Below are positions 27,182 to 33,311 of a stretch of DNA of 37,673 bases, piece by piece. Position 1 is the stretch's first letter. Each line of letters begins with the position of its first letter. The notes beneath the pieces are model-generated. The model ran no database searches. It saw only the letters and a list, made by a program, of their open reading frames with translations, and was not told the origin of the DNA. A program made the translations under genes and the position numbers. This DNA is from Streptomyces aureus (lineage in GTDB: Bacteria > Actinomycetota > Actinomycetes > Streptomycetales > Streptomycetaceae): assembly GCF_001418135.1 (NCBI RefSeq), contig NZ_LIPQ01000011.1:1-37673 (forward strand), written 5' to 3'.

Positions 27182-27898
27182 ATGGACAACTCTAGCGGCG
27201 TAGGCGTTCTCGACAAGGCAGCCCTTGTCCTGAGCGCCCTGGAGTCCGGTCCGGCCACCCTCGCAGGACTGGTCGCGGCGACGGGACTCGCACGACCCAC
27301 GGCACACCGACTGGCCGTGGCACTGGAACACCACCGGATGGTGGCGCGTGACATGCAGGGCCGGTTCATCCTCGGACCGCGCCTCGCGGAGCTCGCCGCC
27401 GCGGCCGGCGAGGACCGCCTGCTCGCGACCGCGGGCCCGGTTCTGACGCATCTGCGCGATGTCACCGGCGAGAGCGCCCAGCTCTACCGCCGGCAGGGCG
27501 ACATGCGCATCTGCGTGGCGGCCGCCGAGCGGCTCTCGGGCCTGCGGGACACCGTCCCGGTCGGCTCGACGCTGACGATGAAGGCCGGCTCCTCGGCGCA
27601 GATCCTGATGGCCTGGGAGGAGCCCGAGCGGCTCCACCGCGGCCTCCAGGGCGCCCGCTTCACGGCGACGGCCCTCTCGGGTGTACGGCGCCGCGGCTGG
27701 GCCCAGTCGATCGGTGAGCGGGAGCCGGGCGTCGCGTCCGTCTCCGCACCCGTACGCGGCCCGTCGAACCGTGTGGTGGCCGCCGTCTCGGTCTCCGGTC
27801 CGATCGAGCGTCTGACGCGCCACCCGGGCCGTATGCACGCCCAGGCCGTCATCGACGCCGCGGCCCGTCTCTCCGAGGCACTCCGCCGCACCGGCTGA
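27182..27898 (+). CDS. ndgR: IclR-family regulator NdgR (AreB-like)
   Basis: 238-aa regulator. The N-terminal winged helix is at about 10-65 (VLDKAALVLSALESGPATL, LARPTAHRLAVALEHH), and the C-terminal IclR effector domain has RLSGLRDTVPVGSTLTMKAGSSAQ and APVRGPSNRVVAAVSVSGP. Divergence from leuCD is the hallmark of NdgR/AreB, described as controlling leucine and other amino-acid pathways and affecting antibiotic production. The ATG at 27182 is supported by homology (MDNSSGVGVLDKA), with no Shine-Dalgarno sequence; the mRNA may be leaderless or nearly so. The third operator dyad ends 13 bp before the start, so autorepression is plausible. Confidence 0.93.
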   Translation: MDNSSGVGVLDKAALVLSALESGPATLAGLVAATGLARPTAHRLAVALEHHRMVARDMQGRFILGPRLAELAAAAGEDRLLATAGPVLTHLRDVTGESAQLYRRQGDMRICVAAAERLSGLRDTVPVGSTLTMKAGSSAQILMAWEEPERLHRGLQGARFTATALSGVRRRGWAQSIGEREPGVASVSAPVRGPSNRVVAAVSVSGPIERLTRHPGRMHAQAVIDAAARLSEALRRTG

Positions 27899-27924
27899 CT
27901 TTCCCGCCCGCCTTCTGATTCGTC

Positions 27925-27960
27925 CCGGCCCACCGCTCCAACGCCGCAGCGGTGGGCCGG
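27925..27960 (+). terminator. ndgR terminator
   Basis: Perfect 13-bp stem CCGGCCCACCGCT/AGCGGTGGGCCGG with a 10-nt loop, 26 bp after the ndgR stop. Confidence 0.85.
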
Positions 27961-27989
27961 AGTTGTCCGTACGTACGGCACCGGAAAAG

Positions 27990-28025
27990 CGAGGAAGCCC
28001 TCCCCCGAAGGGAAGGGCTTCCTCG
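27990..28025 (-). terminator. Terminator of the tRNA cluster
   Basis: Perfect 12-bp stem CGAGGAAGCCCT/AGGGCTTCCTCG, followed on the minus strand by CTTTTCC. It lies just downstream of the last tRNA-Glu, as expected of an intrinsic terminator. Confidence 0.85.
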
Positions 28026-28031
28026 TTCTGT

Positions 28032-28104
28032 ACCCCCGACCGGATTCGAACCGGCGCTACCGCCTTGAGAGGGCGGCGTGCTAGGCCGCTACACAACGGG
28101 GGCC
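28032..28104 (-). tRNA. tRNA-Glu (CTC), copy 1
   Basis: 73-nt cloverleaf. Acceptor GCCCCCG/CGGGGGT, anticodon stem CCGCC/GGCGG with loop CTCTCAA (anticodon CTC), T-arm GCCGG-TTCGAAT-CCGGT, discriminator A. CCA is not encoded. Identical to the copies at 28229 and 28386. Confidence 0.97.
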
Positions 28105-28142
28105 TTGCGGATCAGATCCGCGGTGCAGATGAGCTCTGCGAG

Positions 28143-28214
28143 CTGGCCTACCAGGACTCGAACCTAGAATGACGGTACCAGAAACCGTAGTGTTGCCAAT
28201 TACACCATAGGCCA
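28143..28214 (-). tRNA. tRNA-Gln (CTG), copy 1
   Basis: 72-nt cloverleaf. Acceptor TGGCCTA/TAGGCCA with the weak first pair typical of tRNA-Gln, anticodon stem ACGGT/ACCGT fully paired around TTCTGGT (anticodon CTG), T-arm CTAGG-TTCGAGT-CCTGG, discriminator G, no encoded CCA. Confidence 0.96.
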
Positions 28215-28228
28215 TGGTGGTTGCACCG

Positions 28229-28301
28229 TACCCCCGACCGGATTCGAACCGGCGCTACCGCCTTGAGAGGGCGGCGTGCTAGGCCGCTACACAACGGGGG
28301 C
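28229..28301 (-). tRNA. tRNA-Glu (CTC), copy 2
   Basis: Identical over 73 nt to the copy at 28032-28104. It lies 14 bp upstream of tRNA-Gln copy 1 in the presumed polycistronic precursor. Confidence 0.97.
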
Positions 28302-28385
28302 CCTAGCGATCCCACCCGGTCGGAACCGGGTGATGTCACCGTAGATCCACCGGGAGCTACCCAAGTGACCTACAGGATGGATCTG
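28302..28385 (-). other. Structured spacer between tRNA-Glu copies 2 and 3
   Basis: 84 bp with no gene. The minus strand has GATCC at 28383 and GGATC ending at 28308, 76 nt overall, and a 3' stem-loop CACCCGG-TTCCGA-CCGGGTG in T-arm position. A TTGGGTAG segment sits where a D-loop would be, but there is no acceptable anticodon arm. Confidence 0.4.
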
Positions 28386-28458
28386 TACCCCCGACCGGAT
28401 TCGAACCGGCGCTACCGCCTTGAGAGGGCGGCGTGCTAGGCCGCTACACAACGGGGGC
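28386..28458 (-). tRNA. tRNA-Glu (CTC), copy 3
   Basis: Identical over 73 nt to the other two tRNA-Glu copies. It follows tRNA-Gln copy 2 by 42 bp in transcription order. Confidence 0.97.
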
Positions 28459-28500
28459 TTTGTGGATGCCATCCACAGGTTGCAGATAAAGCTCTGCGAG

Positions 28501-28572
28501 CTGGCCTACCTGGACTCGAACCAAGACTAACGGAACCAGAAACCGTCGTGCTGCCAATTACACCATAGGCCA
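28501..28572 (-). tRNA. tRNA-Gln (CTG), copy 2
   Basis: 72 nt, anticodon CTG in loop TTCTGGT. It differs from copy 1 in the T-stem (CTTGG/CCAGG, a compensated pair) and in the anticodon stem, which reads ACGGT/TCCGT and leaves a U31-U39 mismatch. It is the first tRNA of the cluster in transcription order. A small GCAGA-type hairpin follows, as after copy 1. Confidence 0.94.
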
Positions 28573-28665
28573 CCGGGGCAACTTCCCCACCAGGGAGGAT
28601 CTTGCTCGGCTTGCGCTTTCCGGGTTCTTGCCTTTCGGCTTGTTCCCCTCGGCGCAGGAAGAACA

Positions 28666-29388
28666 TTACCCGAAGGTGGACGGTGCTCCAAAACGGGTAT
28701 GCCCTCCCAGCAGGGCCGGAAGCTCGCGGAGGCTCGTGATCCGCTTCAGTTCGGGGCGCCCGCCGGTGCCCGCGCGGTCCAGCCAGATGCCCCGCAGCCC
28801 CGCCTCCACGGCGCCCCTGGCGTCGATGTCCGGCTGGTCCCCCACGTACGCCACCTCGCTCGGGCGCAGGTCAAGGGCGGTACAGGCGGCATGGAAGGCC
28901 TCCGGGGCCGGCTTGGCCACCCCGAGCTCCGCCGCGCACAGGACGGCCTCGAAGCGGTCCCGCACGCCGAGGACCCGCAGCTTCCGGTCCTGGTTGTGGA
29001 GGCTGGAGTTGGACAGAATCCCGTGACGATAGTCATCGGCCAGCAGGTCCAGGACGGGGAGGGTGTCGGGGAAGAGTTCCCAGGCCGCCTCGTAATGGGA
29101 GACGTACCGCTCGAACCAGCCGTCGGCCTCCGCGGCGGTCAGGCCCGGCTCCGCCAGGAAGTCGCGGACGCGCTCCCGCCGCTGCTCCTGGAAGTCGACC
29201 CCGCCGGCCTCGAAACGGCGCCAGTGCAGCACGGTCAGCTCCCGCCAACGACCGAGGGCCTGGTCGACGGATGCGTATCCGTCCACCAGGCCCTCGGCCG
29301 TCAGGTGCGCGCTCATGCCGACGTGGTCGGCGCGGGCGTAGTCGAAGATCGTGTCGTCGACGTCCCACAGCACAGCGCGGATGGTCAT
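28666..29388 (-). CDS. HAD-family hydrolase
   Basis: 240-aa haloacid-dehalogenase-like phosphatase. Motif I is DVDDTIFD (nucleophile D9, acid D11), motif II SNSS near 126-129, the motif III lysine is K159 in VAKPAPEAF, and motif IV is VGDQPDID near 182-189. A helical C1 cap lies at about 17-105. This is closest in pattern to YjjG/pyrophosphatase-like members, but the substrate cannot be read from sequence. The ATG at 29388 has only a weak ribosome site. The stop is TAA. It is 26 bp downstream of the DUF4241 gene, so a two-gene unit is likely. Confidence 0.9.
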   Translation of the reverse strand: MTIRAVLWDVDDTIFDYARADHVGMSAHLTAEGLVDGYASVDQALGRWRELTVLHWRRFEAGGVDFQEQRRERVRDFLAEPGLTAAEADGWFERYVSHYEAAWELFPDTLPVLDLLADDYRHGILSNSSLHNQDRKLRVLGVRDRFEAVLCAAELGVAKPAPEAFHAACTALDLRPSEVAYVGDQPDIDARGAVEAGLRGIWLDRAGTGGRPELKRITSLRELPALLGGHTRFGAPSTFG

Positions 29389-29414
29389 GACCCGACCGTA
29401 CCGCGCGGCGGCGG

Positions 29415-30062
29415 TCAGGCGGGGGCGAAGCGGAAGACGCGGAAGTCGGTGACGAAGCAGACGGCCCCGCCGTCGGCGGCGCGGCCGATCCAGGTCGCGT
29501 AGCAGCCGTCGCCCCAGCCCGAGCCGAAGACGGCGACGGTGTGGCCCTCCACGCCCTCGGCGAGGAAGGCCGTCGGCCCGGGCTGCCCGCTGTCCATCGC
29601 CTCCCAGACGACGCCCTCCTCGTCCTGGGTGCCGGGGAAGGCGTGGTGCGCGGAGGCGTCCATGAAGCAGCCGACGCCGGCGTCCACGCCGTAGCCGAAG
29701 AAGTCGCCGTCGGCGAGCTCCGCCGGGTCCTGGCCGGGGACCAGAGCGGGCTCCCAGCGGACGGCGGGGGCCTCCCGGAGCACCAGCCGGGCGGCGGCGA
29801 TCACACGGTTCCGGAAGGGGTGCTCGACCTCGGCCACGACGGTCTGGACCGGGTAGCTCCCGGGCGGGACCGTGACGGTGAAGGGCGCGGGCCGCTCGTC
29901 GTCGTCCCCGAGGTGGACGACCGGGTCGCAGGCCACCAGCCGCCCGGTGGGAAGGCCGAGCTCGCCGAGCTCCGTCACGGTGAGGACGGCGCCTCCACTC
30001 CCGGGCGGGGCGGCGGCTCCCGGCCTGAACCAGCGGGTGCAGTCCGGTGGAGTCGAGGTCAT
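29415..30062 (-). CDS. DUF4241 protein
   Basis: 215-aa soluble protein. It shows LPTGRLVACDPVVHL, PPGSYPVQTVVAEVEH, the central ADGDFFGYGVDAGVGCFMDASA and the GSGWGDGCYATWIGRAADG ending, a pattern I associate with DUF4241, a family often found near toxin-immunity and SUKH-like genes. There is no toxin gene here. The ATG at 30062 is preceded by GGGTGGG. A strong hairpin separates it from gltX, so it has its own promoter or depends on readthrough. Function is unknown. Confidence 0.8.
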   Translation of the reverse strand: MTSTPPDCTRWFRPGAAAPPGSGGAVLTVTELGELGLPTGRLVACDPVVHLGDDDERPAPFTVTVPPGSYPVQTVVAEVEHPFRNRVIAAARLVLREAPAVRWEPALVPGQDPAELADGDFFGYGVDAGVGCFMDASAHHAFPGTQDEEGVVWEAMDSGQPGPTAFLAEGVEGHTVAVFGSGWGDGCYATWIGRAADGGAVCFVTDFRVFRFAPA

Positions 30063-30080
30063 GGGCCCACCCTAGGGGGC

Positions 30081-30137
30081 GGATACGACAACGAGGGCCG
30101 GCGGCCTCCGCGGCCGCCGACCCTCGCTGTCGCATCC
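30081..30137 (-). terminator. Long gltX terminator hairpin
   Basis: Arms of 26 nt (30081-30106 and 30112-30137) match at 23 of 26 positions, with a 5-nt loop. It starts 8 bp after the gltX stop. Mismatches are G-U compatible on one strand. Confidence 0.85.
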
Positions 30138-30145
30138 GGAAGCCG

Positions 30146-31621
30146 TCAGGCCGACAGCTTCGCCAGAGCCGCGTCGATGCGGGTCAGGGTCTTCTCCTTG
30201 CCCAGGATCTCCAGGGACTCGAAGAGGGGCAGGCCGACCGTGCGGCCGGTGACGGCCACGCGGACCGGGGCCTGCGCCTTGCCGAGCTTGAGGCCGTGGG
30301 CCTCGCCGGCGGCCAGCACCGCGTTCTTGAGGGACTCGGGGTCGCTCCAGTCGGCGCCTTCGAGCTTCTCCCGGGCGGTGGTGAGGAGGGCCGCGGGCTC
30401 GCCCTTCATCGCCTTGTCCCACGAGGGCTGGTCGAAGACCGGCTCCGACAGGAAGAGGAAGTCCACGTTGGCCGTGATGTCCGAGAGGACGGTGACACGG
30501 GTCTGGGCGTGCGGCGCGATGGCCTCCCAGGCGGTCCGGTCGAAGTCCTCGGGCGCCCAGTTGGCGAAGGGGGCCCGCAGCCAGGGCTCGCAGGCCTCGG
30601 CGAACGCCTTCACGTCCAGCATGCGGATGTGGTCGGCGTTGATCGACTCGGCCTTCTTGAGGTCGAAGCGCGCCGGGTTGGCGTTGACGTCGGCGATGTC
30701 GAACTTCGACACCATCTGCTCGATGGTGAAGATGTCCTGGTCGGCCGAGAAGGACCAGCCGAGGAGGGACAGGTAGTTCAGCAGGCCCTCCCGGAGGAAG
30801 CCGCGCTCCCGGTAGAGGTTGAGGGAGGCCTCGGGGTCGCGCTTGGAGAGCTTCTTGTTGCCCTCGCCCATCACGTACGGCAGGTGGCCGAAGGAAGGGA
30901 TCTCCTTGGCGACGCCCAGCTCGATCAGCGCCTTGTAGAGCGCGATCTGGCGCGGGGTGGAGGAGAGCAGGTCCTCGCCGCGCAGGACGTGGGTGATCTC
31001 CATCAGGGCGTCGTCGACCGGGTTGACCAGGGTGTAGAGCGGGGCGCCGTTGGCGCGCACGATGCCGTAGTCCGGGACGTTGTCCGGAGTGAAGGTGAGC
31101 TCGCCGCGGACCAGGTCGGTGAAGGTGATCGGCTCGTCGGGCATCCGGAAGCGGACGATGGAGTCGCGGCCCTCGGCGCGGTAGCGCTCGATGCGCTCGG
31201 CGCTCAGGTTGCGGCAGGTGCCGTCGTAGCCGGACGGCTTGCCGGCCAGGCGGGCGGCGTCACGACGGGCTTCCAGCTCCACGGCGGTGCAGAAGCAGTG
31301 GTACGCGTATCCGCCGGCGAGCAGCTTGTCGGCGACGTCCTTGTAGATGTCCATCCGCTGCGACTGGCGGTACGGCGCGTGCGGGCCGCCGACCTCCGGA
31401 CCCTCGTCCCAGTCGAGGCCGAGCCACTTCAGGGAGTCGAGCAGCTGGTTGTACGACTCCTCGGAGTCGCGCGCAGCGTCGGTGTCCTCGATGCGGAAGA
31501 CCATGGTGCCCTCGTTGTGCCGGGCGAAGGCCCAGTTGAAGAGAGCGGTGCGGACCAGACCCACGTGGGGGTTGCCGGTCGGCGAGGGACAGAAACGGAC
31601 GCGGATGTTCGCGTTAGCCAC
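30146..31621 (-). CDS. gltX: Glutamyl-tRNA synthetase
   Basis: Class I aminoacyl-tRNA synthetase, 491 aa. The HIGH-type motif is PSPTGNPHVG (about 12-21), and the KMSKS-type loop is KLSKRDPE (about 255-262). The catalytic core has FRIEDTDAARDSEES. The C-terminal anticodon-binding part ends LARIDAALAKL-like. Most actinomycetes make Gln-tRNA through mischarging plus GatCAB, so this enzyme may be non-discriminating. The GTG at 31621 lies inside the end of the upstream FAH-family gene (8-bp overlap), with GGTGAT as ribosome site, suggesting coupled translation. A tRNA-Glu/Gln cluster lies 1.6 kb downstream. Confidence 0.98.
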   Translation of the reverse strand: MANANIRVRFCPSPTGNPHVGLVRTALFNWAFARHNEGTMVFRIEDTDAARDSEESYNQLLDSLKWLGLDWDEGPEVGGPHAPYRQSQRMDIYKDVADKLLAGGYAYHCFCTAVELEARRDAARLAGKPSGYDGTCRNLSAERIERYRAEGRDSIVRFRMPDEPITFTDLVRGELTFTPDNVPDYGIVRANGAPLYTLVNPVDDALMEITHVLRGEDLLSSTPRQIALYKALIELGVAKEIPSFGHLPYVMGEGNKKLSKRDPEASLNLYRERGFLREGLLNYLSLLGWSFSADQDIFTIEQMVSKFDIADVNANPARFDLKKAESINADHIRMLDVKAFAEACEPWLRAPFANWAPEDFDRTAWEAIAPHAQTRVTVLSDITANVDFLFLSEPVFDQPSWDKAMKGEPAALLTTAREKLEGADWSDPESLKNAVLAAGEAHGLKLGKAQAPVRVAVTGRTVGLPLFESLEILGKEKTLTRIDAALAKLSA

Positions 31622-32408
31622 GCTTGATCACCCTATTGGTGAGAGTGCCGATGCCTTCGATGGTGACGGCGACCTCGTCGCCGACGTTGAGGGGGCCGAC
31701 CCCGGCGGGGGTGCCGGTGAGGATGACGTCTCCGGGGAGCAGCGTCATGGCCTCGGTGATGTGGACGACCAGGTCCTCGATGGAGCGGATCATGTCGCTC
31801 GTCCGACCCAGCTGGCGCTGTTCCCCGTTGACCGTGGCCTGGATGGTCAGGTCGCTCGCGGCAGCGATGCTCAGGTCCGTCTCGACCCAGGGTCCCAGCG
31901 GGCAGGAGGTGTCGAAGCCCTTGGCGCGGGCCCACTGCTTCTCGCGCTGCTGGGCGTCGCGGGCGGTGACGTCATTGGCGCAGGTGTAGCCGAAGATGAC
32001 GTCCTTCACGCGCTCGCGGGGTACCTCGCGGCACATACGGCCGATGACCACGGCCAGTTCGGCCTCGTGGTGCAGCTCGTTGGAGAAGGAGGGGTACTCG
32101 ATGGCGTCGCCGGGGCCGATCACCGAGGTGGTGGGCTTGAAGAAGGCGACGGGGACGTCGGGGACCTCGTTGCCGAGTTCGGCGGCGTGCTCCGCGTAGT
32201 TGCGGCCGATGGCCACGACCTTGTTGGGGAGCACGGGCGGCAGGAGCCGTACCTTGCTCAGCGGGACCTTGGTGCCGCTGAGCTCGAAGTCGGTGTACGG
32301 GATGCCCTTGATGATGTCGAGGACGAGGCCGCCGGACTCGACGGTTCCCTCGCCCTCGACGGCGCCGAAGGCCACATTGCCGTCGATGGAGAATCTGGCG
32401 ATGCGCAC
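31614..32408 (-). CDS. Fumarylacetoacetate hydrolase family protein
   Basis: 264-aa FAH-fold enzyme. The N-terminal lid-like domain is MRIARFSIDGNVAFG; the catalytic domain has AIGRNYAEHAAELG, the metal-binding acid cluster HHEAELAVVIG, NDVTARDAQ, and the closing GDVILTGTPAGVG. Members include 2-hydroxyhepta-2,4-diene-1,7-dioate isomerases, acylpyruvases and oxaloacetate decarboxylases; the substrate is not decidable here. The GTG at 32408 has an AGGGG site. It overlaps gltX by 8 bp (stop TAA at 31614), a tight link with no obvious metabolic reason. A 19-bp palindrome lies 80-98 bp upstream. Confidence 0.94.
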   Translation of the reverse strand: MRIARFSIDGNVAFGAVEGEGTVESGGLVLDIIKGIPYTDFELSGTKVPLSKVRLLPPVLPNKVVAIGRNYAEHAAELGNEVPDVPVAFFKPTTSVIGPGDAIEYPSFSNELHHEAELAVVIGRMCREVPRERVKDVIFGYTCANDVTARDAQQREKQWARAKGFDTSCPLGPWVETDLSIAAASDLTIQATVNGEQRQLGRTSDMIRSIEDLVVHITEAMTLLPGDVILTGTPAGVGPLNVGDEVAVTIEGIGTLTNRVIKRG

Positions 32409-32487
32409 GAGTGCTGTCGCCCCTCACTTGGTGCTGGCTGGAGTCTGACGCTCCAGGCTAACGCGGCGCGGGGCGGCCGACCGGCGA

Positions 32488-32506
32488 TGTCACCGGGCCG
32501 GTGACA
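32488..32506. promoter_or_regulatory. 19-bp palindrome upstream of the FAH-gltX operon
   Basis: TGTCACCGG-G-CCGGTGACA, perfect 9-bp arms around one base. It lies 80 bp before the FAH-family start and 31 bp after the 92-aa gene stop. With no loop or T-run it looks more like an operator than a terminator, though the latter is possible. Confidence 0.45.
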
Positions 32507-32536
32507 AGGATGACGCGGGCGGCTGCGGGGGTGGCG

Positions 32537-32815
32537 TCAGCGGGACGCGGAGGCGTAGGGCTGGGGCTGGTACGGGGCCGGCGGCTGCATGAGGACGGTG
32601 CGGCGCGGGTTGGCCGTCTTCGCCGGCAGCTCGACCGCGTACTCGGGCAGGGCGACCCGGCCGAGTTCTGCGGCGTCCGAGAGGTGGACGAGGGTGGAAC
32701 GGCGGGGGTTGGCCGTGGTGCCGGGCGTCGTCGTCTTCATCGCGGTGATCTGACCTTGTTCCGGAACGGGCGCCGCGTTCGGGCGCGAGGGGGTGTAAAG
32801 CGTCAGGCTAAACAT
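32537..32815 (-). CDS. Unrecognised 92-aa proline-rich protein with repeated ANPRR motif
   Basis: I do not recognise this protein. It starts MFSLTLYTPSRPNAAPVPEQ, has no cysteine, signal peptide or membrane helix, and ends in an aromatic/proline tail (PPAPYQPQPYASASR). A motif occurs twice, TTANPRRSTLVHL and KTANPRRTVLMQP, about 30 residues apart, separated by a short DAAELGRVALPEYAVELP segment. Codon use is normal for the genome. The ATG at 32815 follows GAAGGGAA at 7 nt; an internal ATG at 32740 has no ribosome site. It is probably disordered, with the ANPRR segments as binding or modification sites. It is divergent from cvnA across 496 bp. Confidence 0.75.
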   Translation of the reverse strand: MFSLTLYTPSRPNAAPVPEQGQITAMKTTTPGTTANPRRSTLVHLSDAAELGRVALPEYAVELPAKTANPRRTVLMQPPAPYQPQPYASASR

Positions 32816-33311
32816 GCGATTCCCTTCGAATGCATGGCTAAGACATCGATCATCGTGTGAGTTTGCTCACCACGGGCGACATATTCCGGGCATTACGGAC
32901 CGTCGCCTGTCGCCACGGAAAGGGACATTCCGCCACTGAATGCTCTATTCCGCTCCTGATCATGTCGACTGGGACACACGGGTACGCGCAGCCATTGGAG
33001 AGGAAAAGTCCGAATCCTCCGTGATCATCTTCTACATGGGGTGACGCTCTGCGTACGGGTTGTCATGACCCTCCCGGCGCGACACGCGGCCCTTGTTGGA
33101 GGTCCGGCACTGTGCTGGAATTCCACGCACCGCCGCGGGTTTCAAGCCGGCGCGCAGGGGGCGCAACGCAGCGCCGGCCTAGTGGCGGGGAAGGGGGAAC
33201 TGCGCCGGTCACCGACGACCACCTGGGGTGCCCTCCACGCACCCCGATTGACACCGACACCGTCCTCTCCGTTCATCCGGAAGGACGCCTGGTCCAGAGG
33301 TTGCGACGCTA
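32816..33311. other. 496-bp divergent regulatory gap before cvnA
   Basis: No supported gene. The first 240 bp have visibly lower GC. It contains GTGAG-TTTG-CTCAC (32857-32870, perfect dyad, 41 bp before the 92-aa start) and a 13-bp direct repeat ATTCCGCCACTGA/ATTCCGCTCCTGA at 32927 and 32947 (20-bp period, 11 of 13 match) with another ATTCCG at 32883. TGATCAT occurs twice. The half next to cvnA is GC-rich and carries a perfect TTGACA at 33248-33253. Confidence 0.6.
33248..33276 (+). promoter_or_regulatory. Possible cvnA promoter
   Basis: TTGACA at 33248-33253 is a perfect -35 hexamer, but the sequence 17 bp downstream (GTTCAT) is a poor -10. It would give a leader of about 30 nt before the GTG at 33312. 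Confidence 0.3.

Noticed and set aside
27154-27183. Nine-codon frame MQRYSRLTL on the leuC strand as a leucine leader peptide
   Set aside because: Only two Leu codons, no ribosome site, and it overlaps the ndgR start and the operator dyad.
28436-28666. A 76-codon minus-strand frame over the tRNA cluster start
   Set aside because: It runs through tRNA-Gln copy 2 and contains tRNA-derived sequence; coding is implausible.
32857-32870. GTGAGTTTGCTCAC as a BldD binding site
   Set aside because: It fits the older loose AGTGA-n-TCACC description but not the later 15-bp BldD consensus; reported only as a dyad.
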